Of a stretch of 64,000 nt of DNA, positions 29,801-40,082 are shown one piece after another; position 1 is the stretch's first letter; every line of letters starts with the position of its first letter. The stretch spans positions 10,745,501 through 10,809,500 of the forward strand of contig CM057146.1 in NCBI GenBank assembly GCA_029964075.1, in the 5' to 3' direction. A program made the translations under genes and the position numbers. This DNA is from Patiria pectinifera (Eukaryota; Echinodermata; Asteroidea; Valvatida; Asterinidae). The notes under the pieces are model-generated. The model saw only the letters and a program-made list of their open reading frames with translations. It was not told where the DNA came from and searched no databases.

Positions 29801-30311
29801 TGTTTCAGCATCAATATCATTATCAGCCAAGCATTGTGCCATGTCAGCGTTTTTTGCACTGACAAGTGACATGAACATGATGAAGTTGAGAATTTCTTCT
29901 TGGTAATGCGCCTTTAAAATGTTCCTGGGGAGTTCATTGGGTTCACTGCTCCGTTTTTAGCGTCACTGTAACTTGTTACGTAAATTCCTTAAGACCGTAA
30001 TCGGATTAAATTTGCTTAACAACGCTAGACGCAACCTCCTCAACCACAACTTGTTGCGTTGCATGTAATTTGATACACCATTGGGTGATGTGCTGACTGC
30101 TGTAGTGTAAAAATGATCACTGCACCTGTTGAGCTTTCGCAAGATAAAGCCAAAGTTTCCGCCATGTCGTGAATTTCTTCAAATCACTGAAGTTGAAAGC
30201 CATCTCGGGGGAAGCATATCTGGCCACCAGAGGCGAACGATACTTTCTGTACTCGTCTTTACAAGGAAATTTGTTGTCCATTTCGCCAGCAGAATTCTGA
30301 ATTCCCGCCAT
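20588..30311 (-). CDS. ADSL: Adenylosuccinate lyase (exons 1-6 of a longer gene)
   Basis: Cytosolic homotetrameric enzyme of purine synthesis. It cleaves SAICAR to AICAR and adenylosuccinate to AMP, releasing fumarate. Six minus-strand exons join in agreeing phases into about 347 residues that align with animal ADSL from the N-terminus to DDSANR. They include RHDVMAH (about 96-102), [11 protein letters not shown], the catalytic-His segment GFTHYQPAQ (His about 170, human H159) and the fumarate lyase signature [15 protein letters not shown] (about 299-313) with the catalytic Ser. Start: ATG 30309-30311 with G at -3 and +4; an upstream in-frame TTG is not a credible start. Exons of the C-terminal ~135 residues are not visible at positions 1-20587, so they lie beyond the left edge or are lost. 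Introns are GT-AG. Confidence 0.95.
20806..22403. other. ADSL intron 5, left part: unassigned open segments
   Basis: Plus-strand frames at 20906-21094 ([20 protein letters not shown]), 21126-21356 ([20 protein letters not shown] coiled-coil-like) and 21600-21950 have protein-like composition but no motif I can name. They are separated by stops and probably represent a decayed element. Confidence 0.3.
22404..22836. mobile_element. TTAA-flanked element with CCCTAACCC ends
   Basis: CCCTAACCCCCTAGG at the left and GGTGGGTTAGGG at the right are inverted ends. TTAA flanks both sides (22400-22403 and 22837-22840), as for piggyBac-type insertions. The interior is mainly the CCTCAATCCTCCAAAATCCTC minisatellite. 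The same ends occur at 23540-23915. Confidence 0.5.
22436..22800. repeat. Minisatellite of CATCCTCAATCCTCCAAAATCCTC
   Basis: About ten irregular copies of CCTCAATCCTCCAAAATCCTC, in places expanded to a ~42-bp higher-order unit with TTCAATCACCATTCAT. Confidence 0.85.
22892..22982 (-). CDS. ADSL: ADSL exon 5
   Basis: 91 nt between ACTTCAG and CACAAG|GTAGGA. Encodes [20 protein letters not shown] and ends GATIHK. Phase agrees on both sides. Confidence 0.95.
23540..23915. mobile_element. TTAA-flanked foldback element, second copy type
   Basis: The left end CTCTAACTCCCTA and right end TAGGGAGTTAGGG are inverted. The inner 31-bp arm ATTGAAATTGGAGGATTCAGG...TTAGGG is perfectly inverted at about 23571-23601 and 23875-23905. 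TTAA flanks at 23536-23539 and 23916-23919. The right flank lies 21 bp from ADSL exon 4. Confidence 0.6.
23941..24159 (-). CDS. ADSL: ADSL exon 4
   Basis: 219 nt between GGACAG and CAAAG|GTAAAT. Encodes [19 protein letters not shown] and [19 protein letters not shown], the core helix and the [10 protein letters not shown] loop of ADSL. It ends inside the Arg codon of AGFQR. Confidence 0.95.
24271..24413. mobile_element. 143-bp MITE, copy 1 (CAGGCATGCAACT ends)
   Basis: Left end CAGGCATGCAACT and right end AGTCGCATGCCTG are inverted, with TA on both sides. Near-identical in length and sequence to 28758-28901. Confidence 0.7.
25275..25399 (-). CDS. ADSL: ADSL exon 3
   Basis: 125 nt between CACTCAG and CATTATCA|GTATGT. 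Starts [20 protein letters not shown] and ends LPTLGFTHY with a split Gln codon. The His of GFTHYQ corresponds to the general acid of the family. Confidence 0.95.
25652..26158. mobile_element. TAA-flanked MITE (PIF/Harbinger-like) in ADSL intron 2
   Basis: Ends CACCGCGTTCCCACTTGA and TCAAGTGGGAACGGGGTC are imperfect inverted repeats. The 3-bp TAA flanks both ends (25649-25651, 26159-26161), the target size of PIF/Harbinger. The right half is built of tandem GGATC(T/A)GATCC..CAATTG modules. Confidence 0.6.
26440..26600. repeat. Dispersed repeat shared with 59690-59830
   Basis: Shares AAAGAGG..., GCGAAG(T/C)CATATTGCTGTTAATTT and the following CCATGGGCGTC context with a copy near 59.7-59.97 kb. 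Poly-purine and low quality. Confidence 0.5.
26729..27242. mobile_element. piggyBac-like MITE, copy 1, with central palindrome
   Basis: TTAA (26725-26728 and 27243-27246) flanks inverted ends AGGGAATATACATCATTTGC and GCAAATGTTGTATTTTCCCT. At 27054-27081 lies CCAACGCTGATCG-AC-CGATCAGCGTTGG. The second copy is at 47966-48390 in reverse orientation. TTAA target sites point to the piggyBac superfamily. There is no transposase. Confidence 0.8.
27329..27532 (-). CDS. ADSL: ADSL exon 2
   Basis: 68 codons between TCAACAG and ACG|GTAAAG. Starts [17 protein letters not shown] and ends [10 protein letters not shown]. It contains [11 protein letters not shown], whose His residues line the active site in the family. 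Confidence 0.95.
28465..29615. repeat. Possible ~1.15-kb element with CAGAGATGAAACT inverted ends
   Basis: CCAGAGATGAAACT at about 28468 and AGTTTCATCTCTG at about 29602 are inverted, followed inward by CGGAAAAT / AAATCGGAAAAG on matching sides. A smaller MITE sits inside (28758-28901). Confidence 0.4.
28758..28901. mobile_element. 144-bp MITE, copy 2 (CAGGCATGCAACT ends)
   Basis: CAGGCATGCAACT ... AGTTGCATGCCTG with perfect 13-bp inverted ends. The interior aligns along its length with 24271-24413. Confidence 0.75.
30126..30311 (-). CDS. ADSL: ADSL exon 1
   Basis: 62 codons. Carries [18 protein letters not shown] and the [14 protein letters not shown] helix, the conserved animal ADSL N-terminus. 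The donor is CAACAG|GTGCAG, phase 0. The N-terminal tail before YRSPL is about 11 residues longer than in human. Confidence 0.93.
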
Positions 30312-31724
30312 GTCTTTCGCGTCCAAGTCGAGTACTGATTGGAACTTAACTGACTATGTGCACGCAAAATGCATCATCAGCATGTCGTTTGTGGTGCCTG
30401 GGAACCCGTCCATCTAAACAGTGTTAAATAATGCCGCCGCAAGAGGTCGCTGTTCAAAATACATGGACGAGCGTCAGTTCAGGGCGCACACAATCAAGTA
30501 ATTTCCCACAGACAACAGTTGTAAATGCCCATACTTCAAAATTCTTGTAAAAATACTCAAAACTGTCACAGGTGTTCGGGCTGCACAGAAAAATGCTGGT
30601 CATTATGTCGTCTTTCACTTTCTTTTCAATATCTGATGGGTAGACGGATGACTTTTCGAAAAATTCTCACTCAAAGAAGACGACCCCTAAAACGAGTGAT
30701 GCAGTTTCCCAAAGTGGAAAAGTAAACGGATCGGTGGCACGCAAAATGCTCTGAATTGGAAGCACCAAGTCCGGGCCAGATGTTTATGTTGCCATATCTT
30801 TTCAATTTCCAAATTCCATGGCTCTCAGAACTCTCTTATATAGAATGATATTTGTTGGTGGTTTTTTTTTGGGGGGGGGGGGTCGGAGATCGGGTATGAG
30901 CGAACGAAACGCCTTTACAGTTTTCTGACAAAAGACCTGAGAGGTAATGTCGTCACACTTACTTTACCCGCGCGCTTATTTATATGAGACATTGTGGCCT
31001 CGTTCCAACCTGGCTCTCATAACAAAGCAGTAAGCACGCAGGGGCGTCAATCGATCCTCAAAAGTTGGGGGGGGGGATCCCTTGATCAGAATTAATGCGA
31101 GCGCGAAGCCCTTACGACGTGGTTCTGCACGCCCTCTGTAGTGCCATCTGAGGCAAATTATGACCACTTTAACCAATATTTTCTTAGCAAAAGATAATAA
31201 TTTAAGCATCGTTTTTGAGGCTGAAGTCATTGAAGCAGCTATTATATTCAGAGCTAACAGCATGGGGTTCGGGGCCCGTTTAAGGGATCCGAAAATGTTG
31301 GATTCCAGATGCCCTGTGGTGCGATCTGAGGCAGCTTCTGACCACAATAACCAATATTTCTTTAATAGCAAAAGATGTATTGTATATCAGGGGGCCTTTG
31401 TGATTGAGATACACGATTTGAAGAATCCAGGGGACATTTGATGTTGTTCTCAATCCTTCAAAAAGTTGGGGGGATGTCCCCCTCCCTCCCCCCCTTCACA
31501 CAACTTCACACAATTCCTAGAACTATTTTTTAAATGAAAGACCTAAAAAATGAAGGCATCAAAGCTAAAGAACATAGGCTAACCTTAAAAACCAACTGAC
31601 AATGAAAAGGCACAAAATGATCTATTAGTATTACAGTCAAACTTTAAGAACCTGCGAAGAAAAATTGTAAATTAAAGTTACAAAAAAACCCCAACTATTC
31701 AGTTTATAATACAAGCGATGTTGG
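30312..31724. other. Region upstream of ADSL
   Basis: No TATA box is obvious before exon 1. A T8-G12 tract lies at about 30866-30883. Bases 31125-31200 and 31305-31380 are diverged direct repeats (GCCATCTGAGGCA..CAATATTTTCTTAGCAAAAGAT), and AAAGTTGGGGGG recurs at about 31058 and 31459. No coding gene seen. Confidence 0.5.
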
Positions 31725-31725
31725 G

Positions 31726-31801
31726 TCAACTCGTACCCGAGTCAACTCGTACCCGGCTCAATTCGTACCCGAGTCAACTCGTACCCAGGTTAACTCGTAG
31801 G
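31726..31801. repeat. 16-bp tandem repeat TCAACTCGTACCCGAG
   Basis: Nearly five copies with one or two differences each. Confidence 0.9.
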
Positions 31802-32800
31802 CAAGTACATGTGCAATGTACACTGTGAGAAAAAAGCTTAATCCTAATCTTAATCTTTAAACTTCCAGCATTGGGACTTGTGCAGCATATTCATAAGGCT
31901 ATAAGTCAACCGAAACTCATGAATAACAATGATGAATGAACAAAGGTCTCAGCCACTTCTTAATTAAAAAGGACACCCTAATCCTTAATCCCTAGTCATT
32001 ACTGAGTGTGCAACCCCAACCATGCATTGTGTTAAGCTTATAGGCATAAGAGTGAACGCAGAAAAATCCCTTACGCAAGATAAAACGTACCACATGGTAA
32101 AAGTACACAAGTTCAAAAATCAATCATTGGCTGAAACACAAAAGTAGTAATAAGGAAAAGTCAAAGCAAGCGTGTCTTTACACCTTTTGGTACCTAGAAA
32201 CACAAATCAAGAATATTGAACTTTCAACATCTCAAAACTTCAGGAAACTCACAAATTTGCCTATGTTCTTAAAAAGCAACCTTAAGTAAGAAGCCCTTCA
32301 TAAACAAACTTTAAAAAAAAAGGGATTCAAGAGCGATAATGGAAACACTTCAAAAGAGCTGCCAAAGAAATGAACAGCTACAAAAATCAATTTCCTATGG
32401 CAAATGTAACTGAGAACTACAGGAAGCACAAAAAACCCAAACAAACAATGATCTGCTTAAAATGAACTTAGCAGCTACGAAACAAAGCTTTCAAGTAGCC
32501 CAAAGATCAGAAATAAAAGAATAATATATCTAACTTGAAAGATTCTGCAAAAGCTCTCTCACAAAAACTTGGCTAAAAAAGTAACTTCAGCGAGTAACAA
32601 GAACAAAACACTTCTCAAAGTCAAACCATCAAGGGGAAAAATGTTGTTCCTCAATGCACATAACTCATATGATTTAATACAAGAATATAAAAAAAACAAA
32701 TAAAAAAGTAAGAAACTCACCAAGTCCACTGCAGGCCTGGTCTTTCAAGCCCCGCAGACTTGGACACCAGATCTGTATGTGTGCGCTCACTGACTGCTGA
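31802..32800. other. AT-rich stretch without recognisable features
   Basis: A-rich on the plus strand, with many short stops in all frames. Nothing supported. Confidence 0.5.
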
Positions 32801-33409
32801 CCGGTGTCACGGTCTCACTTCTCCGGCGTGCTAGCTTCTCCGGGTGGATTCGGCGGACAGTTGAGCACGTTACAGTGCACGTTACATGAGCACGATACAT
32901 GCTGATGTGTCCGCTGTGCTTACTTTTCCTCGGGCTGTATTAATAACACACTGAGGGGAGGGACATCCAAGAATGTGTTATGTAACACTTCCCGCATGGT
33001 CTTGCAAGCATTCCGATTTGTGTTCGCAGCGTCATGCATGTGTGTGTGTGTTCATGGAGGAATAATTAAGAACGAACTCCTTGGTCCGTGTTCCTTGCTC
33101 GTTCGAGTTCCATTTTGTCTTTATTTTTGCAACCATGCGGCTTAAAATAAATGTGCATTTCAAGTCTTTTTTGGCTATGGTTATTGGGAGTTGTGCGCGC
33201 CACGAAAATTCTGGATTGCACTGGTACCCTGTAACCATGCATACAAATACCCTATGATATTACGTGCACCAGTACAACCCCGAAGAACTCAGCACACAAA
33301 TAAAGCTGACGAAAATGTACACCACTGCGCAATTTTGTGCATGCGTGTTGAAGCGAAATTTCCCTTTTGGAGAAGCTAGCACGCCGGAGAAGTGAGACCG
33401 TGACACCGG
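32801..33409. mobile_element. 609-bp element with perfect 41-bp terminal inverted repeats
   Basis: CCGGTGTCACGGTCTCACTT..(41 bp) at 32801-32841 is the exact reverse complement of 33369-33409. The interior has no transposase. Target-site duplications are not clear (GCTGA / GCTTA at best). Perfect long inverted ends suggest recent insertion of a non-autonomous DNA transposon. Confidence 0.75.
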
Positions 33410-33689
33410 CTTACTAAAACCATGGAGCCATATACATGTAAACACTTTTTATAGCTCCATGCTGAAACTAATAGGCTCAATCCCCGCTCAAACATGCCTG
33501 TGCCTGGTCAAGCTACAGTTACAGGGGTACACCCAATGCAGTTTGTGCTGGGCAACTCAGGGGAGCCACCCCTATTCAATACACTAACGGGCTTTACATG
33601 ATAAAACACACTCTATACCACACACATAACGTGAGACCCATTTGATGTCTCACGTCTATCAATTGACAAAATAGCTACGAGAGTCATTA

Positions 33690-34341
33690 TAGCTACGAGA
33701 GCCTAATCGATGAAACCACATGCCATCATGCTATCCGAGCTCTTCTCACATCTCGACTTGACTATGGCATCTCCCTTGTTCAAGGATTATCCATCAAGGA
33801 CATCAAACGCATGCAACGACTCCAAAACAGGACAGCCAAACTAAATTGTATGGCAAAAAAGCCAGACCATGCATCACCTCTTTTTCAACGGTTTCACTGG
33901 CTTCCTATCAAATAACGAATCATTCTTAAAATCACTTATGTTTGAGCGACAGTGCTTCATCTTATCTCACTGAACTATCACCCCATACCAGCCGAATCGT
34001 ACTCTCCGCTCCAGTTCCGATACCAGAATCCTCACTAAACCCAAAACTTGTTCTTTAATCTCCACAAAAAAAAAGAATTGTATGCGGCTGCTTCCAACCT
34101 TTGGAATAATCTTCCTCATGAAATCCGTCATGCCACATCCCTTACTGACTATAGGCTATTGCTTAAAACATATCTCTTCCTGACTTAATTGCCTCATAGG
34201 TTGTTATTTCCATTCTCCGCTTGGTAGTAAACACTTTAATTGTTTTCTGGTGTATTTAATTGTTTTCTGGTGTAAAGCGTTGTGATACAAGTTCGTGTAA
34301 GAACGCTATATAAGTGCCCTGATTATTATTATTATTATTAA
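33690..34341 (+). pseudogene. CR1/L2-like LINE, 3' end of reverse-transcriptase ORF and tail
   Basis: The decayed frame reads SRLDYGISLVQGLS, KRMQRLQNRTAKL, SPLFQRFHWLPI and later LWNNLPHEIR-type residues. This is the conserved C-terminal region after the reverse transcriptase in CR1/L2-type LINEs (LDYCNSLL...RLQRLQN.AARL...LHWLP). It ends with AAGAACGCTATATAAGTGCCCTG and (ATT)n at 34320-34340, the usual 3' tail. 5'-truncated and full of stops. Confidence 0.85.
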
Positions 34342-35480
34342 CAAGGAAACCGAGATGATAATCTGAGTCCCAATTGCCTTCAACATAATATTAAAAGAGA
34401 TGCGAACCACTATCTGATTTTTGCGTCTACCACTGATAATCAAACATTCACGGCCTAGCCCCATACGGCTACCGGACAACACCCACCCACATAATTTAGG
34501 AGAGAAAGATTGGACACAGTGGCCCGAGAGCGGGGCAATGGTTCAGTCAAGCAAGCCCCTTTTGCCTAATATCCCAAGGTTCGTCACTCCGTACACCGAG
34601 CAGAACCGTCTCATTATTGGTGTCGATGTTCAACCCGAACCGGGGAAACTGAGACCGTATCTGAATCTCCTCTCATGGGTCTTCGACAAAATATAGCGGT
34701 GGAAGCCGGCCGTTTCTGTCTCCTCTGCGACCCGTAAAGGCTGATAAGTTACGTTTTCCGATTAGTCTCATATTAGGCCTACTAAAAGACATGCAAAATG
34801 CGCACATTCGATAATAGTACTAGACACTTTATATACAAAATAAACAAAATTCGACTGCAGCTTTGAATCCGATAGCGTTTGTACCTGGGTTTCAGTCACT
34901 GTCGTTGTGCTGGCTGCAGATTTGAATAAATTCCAATTTCTTTTTCCGCTTGCCAGTCTTTTAATTGAAATTTACACTTTTCAATTCTAGTATTGCATAC
35001 CGCCCCCCTTGTTTAATTTTTCCTTCTTCTTGTCCTTGTTTTCGCATTTGGCTTTTTTTTTCTACCTAGGCATTATCATACGCCCCGCCCGTCTTTTTTT
35101 AAATAAAAAATAATAAAAAATAATAGGATCTGGTTTTTCTGTGGTAGGATGGCTTTGTAGAGGTGTTAGTCACCTGTTCCATTGTGCCACTCACTGGCTT
35201 AATCCTTATTCTGGCATAAACTCTGTTTTAACAATTTATTGAAATCTCTGTATTTTTTAATCTGCATGTGGTTTTGTATATCTTGTAATATTTTTTTTAT
35301 TATCAGCCAGTGGAGAAGTGTAAAAAAATAAATAAATAAATACGGGCGCCCGCAGTGCAAAAGAATTTGGCAGTTTCTTCGCCCATCGTAGTAAGAAGTG
35401 TGAAAGAATAGAAAGACTCTTCGAACACGAGGTCCTGAAAATTGGTAGGCCCTAGGAGGTCTGGTGAAAAGTTGGTCCTT
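34342..35480. other. Intergenic, no supported gene
   Basis: An open frame at 34421-34696 begins at a non-ATG codon and has no motif. The rest is T-rich low complexity. Confidence 0.45.
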
Positions 35481-35483
35481 TCA

Positions 35484-35700
35484 ATTCAATTTAATTCAAA
35501 GTAACGTTTATTTCCACATAATCATAAAGAAAAGTGCAATAAATATAGACAGATGTGGAGGCACGTTCCAAAAAAGCGGGACTTGTCAAGGAACAGCCTT
35601 GAATGGAGGATGAAGCGAGTATGAAAATGATAGCTCCGTGGTCCTCCTAAAGGCAAAACTAACCGGCGCAACCCTTTGCGAAGGTTCCTCTAGTTGTATA
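35484..35700 (-). mobile_element. LINE 3' end with GAATT-type tail
   Basis: Read on the minus strand it ends GGAAATAAACGTTACTTTGAATTAAATTGAATTG, a tail form common to L2/CR1-group LINEs of marine invertebrates. The body upstream (to about 35700) has no frame. Confidence 0.55.
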
Positions 35701-37330
35701 AGGCCTACAGAAAAGTTAAATACCATTACGTGGGTAGGCCCATATGCGGGAAAATATCCTCAAAACTAGTGGCTGCGCAACCACGTGTCAGCAACTGGTT
35801 CACAGCAAGCGATTGTGAAACTTCAGATGTAGTGATGCGTGACACACAAAAGTTACCTTGAGCATAGCAGCAGGCGCGCAGCAGGTAGGTTCTTGTCAAC
35901 ACACCGATAATATGCCGAAGGATCGAGGCTTTGTTGTCCATCTATTCATGATCTGTCCTGCATTATGTAACAGTGCATTGTTACGATCGGTATGACATGG
36001 AGGAATGAAGCAGGCATACGTGGTGCATTGCTACACGCTGGCTTGTTCCGCCGAAATTGTCCTTAGATGATATAGACCACAGCTGATTCTGGGATGATCA
36101 AGTTTAGCCGAAAGGTGAGAAATTACACGCCTTAAACACTGGGGCGTAGGTCAACGTGCTCAAGATCGTCATCCATGGTACGACTTCAATGGAATCATTG
36201 CAGACGGAAAATTGGCCAAGCGGTGTCACTTGATCACATGCAACCAGATAATTTGCCCCAGTAATGCTTATTGAGCAGATTGTCATTAGGTGTTACCCGT
36301 TTTTGATTCAGGCTTTGGATCAGTCATCAGCCTTAATTTTGTGGAAGGTCTTCATGTCCCATTTCGCATCACATGCACGAGTGCCACGCCTGCGTGATTT
36401 TGTGTACGTTTACATGATCAAACTTCAAACGGCAGTATGGAAAAGCGGAATTGACGTAATATGCACACAATGCAGTGCTTATGGTGGAAGACATGATGAG
36501 GAATGTGCACTTCAGATATAGGCCTAGGGGTCTGTCCTGTCGTAAGAATACATAATTTGCTTTATGAAGATGGCAGAATTTAGAGTCAGTTAATTGGGGA
36601 ATATTCCTTTAAGTGATAAATCTGTGAATGTGACCGAGTGTCTCTGTACTTCCTCCTTCACTCCAATCCTCACCAAAAGATATCAATAAGGGCCTTTTAC
36701 TTTCAGCATCAAAGCGTTCAAACGATCGTGCAAACCTTAATTTCTGCAGGACACAGCATATTCATTAAATTTCATATTCCATTAATTTTTACAGTATCTC
36801 TTTTGTATAGACTCCATAGGCTTGGGAAACACATCACCATCTGCAGTGAAGTTGACAGAATCAGTGAATCATCAATCATGAAACAGGTGTGCATGAAAAA
36901 GTAAAAAGTCTGTAGTTTTAAGAGAATGAATTTAAAAATTCCTTACATGGGATATTATTGACACAGGAATGCCAAATCTTTGTGGGTAGGGAACATTATA
37001 TGGATGGTGTTGGGAGTGCATGGGCATGTGAACTTTCCGATATTCTTACATCCCTCACCTAATTGAAAATATATCAATAATGGTCAATTTGTTTTTTTAA
37101 ACCACGGAAAATTACCAACTTTCCTTGATTGGAACGCTCTAAACACAGGTCTATCCTCTATAGAATTTACGTAAGTAAAATTAAGTGACACGAATCAGAA
37201 AACATTCTTGTATTATGACAAGTAGGATGTAATACACCTTAGCAGCTGATTTTACACGGAACTTTTATGAAATAAGACCTAACTGTCCTCCTTCTTTGAT
37301 TTAAAAAAAAATCTATTAGTCAACGCTCAG
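35701..37330. other. Upstream region of the DUF1647 gene
   Basis: No confident exon. An upstream non-coding or short coding exon ending in phase 2 would be needed if translation does not begin inside 37331-37404. I could not identify it. Confidence 0.4.
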
Positions 37331-37404
37331 GTTCATGTTGGTGGTTGCTGTCTGTATGGCTGTTGGAGGCATGTACACAGCTTGGAAGTCTGTCGAGAAA
37401 GCAG
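37331..37404 (+). CDS. DUF1647 gene, membrane-anchor exon
   Basis: Between CGCTCAG and GCAG|GTATAA. Encodes about 20 hydrophobic residues followed by WKSVEKA. The short or absent cytoplasmic tail predicts a signal anchor. Confidence 0.7.
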
Positions 37405-39921
37405 GTATAATGAGCTAGCTAAGGATACCTCAGTTTTTACCCAATTAAAGGAATTTGCAATTGGCCTGGTGGTCCAGTGTCTGTACAATGGATATGATTG
37501 ACATGTAATGTTTTAGATCGTTTTCCCCTCAAAAACTATCTTCTGCTAACAGAAGTCATGAAGCTCATCCCTTTTTTGGAGAAAATGATCTATTCGCTTA
37601 ATCAAAAACTTTCAGAAATATAAGCTAGTGGTCCATGCTGGGACCCTTCATTTTTACAAACTGATGTTGAAGTGAATGGACCACAATGTGAATTTTCCAC
37701 GTTTAAGGAAAGTAAAGCCCAGTCTAATTAAAGCACAGTTAAAGAATATATGCCATTCTAGGAAAGATGATTCAAAGATTCTTAGAAAATCCTAGGGAGT
37801 TTGGGTAAAGAGAACATTTGTAGGGTATGCCAATTGTGGTATGGTAAGCGTATACATGTAAACGAATAGCAGCCTATTTGCTTGCCCGAAACCATGTGTT
37901 TGATCTAATAACAATGTAAATACGCCATCTTGTACTCTAACAGTGCAGACAAGGGAAGAATTTCTTCGCACACAGAAGCGAGCAGCCATGAAAGTAGGAT
38001 ATCTGCTCTTGAACAAAACCCGCAACATGACACGGACTCACGACAAAAAAGTCTTGATTGACGTGGACAGAGGCAAGCCCGACTTCGACGACCTCTTCCA
38101 GCATCTCGTTGTCGTGACGGCGTTCTCTGAGAATCACTACAAGGAGGCCATGGGGATGATCGGCTCAGCTCAGAAGGCCATGCCACAGACTAGGATTGTG
38201 GTCTATGACATCGGGATGAAAAACAAAACATTACAAAAGGTGAGTTAAAAAGTGATGTAATGCGAAACCCCAAGCTGGACTCGAACCCACAACCTGCAGA
38301 ATTCCCCACAGATCCGCAGTTCCAATGCTCAAGACCCTTCTCCACAATGAAGAGATCTTCTTGTCTTATCCACATGAAGAGTTGGTTATACTTTGCTAAA
38401 AGCTATACTTTGTACAGTAACATCTTGAAAACATTCCTAACTGGAGCTCTACGTAAAACAACACTACATGTATAAGCGTATTTTGCTCCTCTAATGAATC
38501 AACTAATCCACATAAGTTTTGTAAATCATCAGAAGTGTATTTTGAGATTTTGTTAAGGAAACTGAAATGTCGAAAACACATTTAATGACCTGATATGAAT
38601 AATTAACGTTAACCTTTCTTGTGTTGGTCTCCTGTGATTAAAGATCAAGACATTATGCAATGTTGAGGTGCGGAAGTTCCAGTTCCAGAAGTACCCAGCC
38701 TATGTGTCAAACCTAGCTACCTATGCCTGGAAGGTCATTATTATTAAGGTAAACACTTGTTACTTACTTTCATGAAAGTTTTGACTCGTGACTTTCACTT
38801 GTTTCAACAAACCCCCTCGATGACAAAAGTGACAAGGTTGGCACTATTGAAGGACACCATAAGTGTCATTGCAATCATAATGTGCTCATGCTTCAGGTGA
38901 ATTCCACTCACACAAAGATGTTAAAGGTTTGTGTGCAAATTTGCAAATGTAAATTGGTCACACATTGCACCATCCTCACGGATGAAAACGACAGTGCAAA
39001 TTTTGAAGGACACTTGCATTTGTATATCTTGACACAAGTCCTTCATAGACTCTTGTAAGGGCCACAAAGCACCTTCTATACCATCCTGCATTGAGTTCGT
39101 ACTTTAAACTGGAATGTACTAGATGATGTCATTCACACATCTGCAACATTAATTCTAGCAACATGTACCATGGTTGAGACATTTGCTTGGTCATGCACGA
39201 CAAGTCAGTCCATCATTTGGTATCGGGCTTTATAAGTTGACCTTGTGACAGAAACTGTAATCAGTGTTGCAGCTATAGCTATATGAACAGAGTATAGACA
39301 TCACACTCTCAGTGTTAAGGGGGAGGTCATCATCCTTGTTGAGGATGGATGTAACTACATCATTTACGCTTCATTTTTTCTATGCAGGAGGCCCTGAATG
39401 AATTTGGTGCCATTTTCTGGTCCGATGCCTCCGTTCGCTTCGTGAAATCCCTGAGACTCCTCATCCCATTTGCTTGCGAACACCACGGCTACCTGTCCCG
39501 CATCCACAGCTACAATGCTTCCACCACGAAACCCATAAAGCACAACTACTACATGACCGTGGATCAAATGTACAAAGCAATCGGCGTCGACAGGAAAGAC
39601 TATTTTAGTTCCCCCTACGCCCCTCACCCGGCTTCCAATCGCCAGTTAGTCCTCAACAGCACTACTGTCCAAAGGAACTATTTGAAGCCTCTTTACGCCT
39701 GTGCCACGGATAAGAATTGTATCAGTCCGCCGGGAGCCAAACACGGGCATAACCACCGTTTTGATGCCTCGGCCTTGATGCTTGTCATTCATAAATACTT
39801 TCCTGGAGAGTACAGCCGAGAAAACGACCATGTGATGGATTTTGACGATGTGATGTACATGCACAGAGTATCAGACGATTGGAATAAGGCGAAGTTTTGT
39901 ACAGACAGCGTACAAATCTAG
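37331..39921 (+). CDS. DUF1647-family type II membrane protein (4 exons seen)
   Basis: Exons 37331-37404, 37944-38239, 38644-38748 and 39388-39921 join in agreeing phases. From the ATG at 37335 the product is about 334 residues. It begins with a membrane anchor (MLVVAVCMAVGGMYTAW), a basic stem (REEFLRTQKRAAMK), then the domain: HLVVVTAFSENHYKEAMGMI, RIVVYDIGM, CNVEVRKFQFQKYPAYV, YAWKVIIIKEALNEFGAIFW-D-ASVRF and a C-terminal region with several Cys and His. This order matches Pfam DUF1647, whose members resemble Golgi glycosyltransferases; the function is unproven. A single upstream base in the first exon completes a codon, so a further 5' exon is possible and ATG 37335 may be internal or the true start. 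Stop TAG 39919-39921. Confidence 0.8.
37944..38239 (+). CDS. DUF1647 gene, exon with VTAFSENHY
   Basis: Between CTAACAG and CAAAAG|GTGAGT. Carries the stem with N-glycosylation sequons NKT and NMT and the first half of the domain. Confidence 0.85.
38644..38748 (+). CDS. DUF1647 gene, exon with KYPAYV
   Basis: 35 codons between ATTAAAG and ATTAAG|GTAAAC. Encodes IKTLCNVEVRKFQFQKYPAY and LATYAWKVIIIK. Confidence 0.85.
39388..39921 (+). CDS. DUF1647 gene, terminal exon
   Basis: Follows TATGCAG. 177 codons plus stop. Contains FWSDASVRF, likely equivalent of the acidic/metal-binding-like core of the family, a NSTT sequon, and a CATDKNC/HNHRFDASALMLVIHKYF segment near the C-terminus. Confidence 0.88.
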   Translation, partial: EALNEFGAIFWSDASVRFVKSLRLLIPFACEHHGYLSRIHSYNASTTKPIKHNYYMTVDQMYKAIGVDRKDYFSSPYAPHPASNRQLVLNSTTVQRNYLKPLYACATDKNCISPPGAKHGHNHRFDASALMLVIHKYFPGEYSRENDHVMDFDDVMYMHRVSDDWNKAKFCTDSVQI

Positions 39922-40076
39922 TCCAATGTGCCTAATAATTGCCTAAAAAAATAATCGTTTTCCATACTCCACAGAAGATTACCTCAAAGGAATTCGAAGT
40001 GTGGGTACTAACTCTATGGGAAAAAATGGTTTTGCAAAACGTGAAGGGTAGTGAAGTGCAGAAGACTAAGAGTATT

Positions 40077-40082
40077 AATAAA
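40077..40082 (+). terminator. Polyadenylation signal AATAAA
   Basis: AATAAA in TTAATAAATTTATT, 155 bp after the DUF1647 stop codon. T-rich sequence follows. Confidence 0.45.

Larger units (their letters stand above)
27533..30125. other. ADSL intron 1
   Basis: Mostly unannotated AT-rich sequence. Contains the MITE at 28758-28901 and a possible larger repeat from about 28465 to 29615 bounded by CAGAGATGAAACT / AGTTTCATCTCTG in inverted orientation. The long plus-strand frame at 28703-29314 is a chance frame through this repeat. Confidence 0.6.

Noticed and set aside
30312-30326. Upstream extension of ADSL to a TTG codon
   Set aside because: A TTG start is not credible in an animal gene when an ATG with good context lies five codons downstream.
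32720-32800. Non-coding 5' exon of ADSL ending in a GTGAGT-like donor
   Set aside because: CTTG|GTGAGTTTC exists on the minus strand, but there is no evidence of transcription and it abuts the inverted-repeat element.
34421-34696. 91-codon open frame on the plus strand
   Set aside because: It begins at a non-ATG codon just after a LINE tail, has no motif, and no splice signals or homology cue support it.
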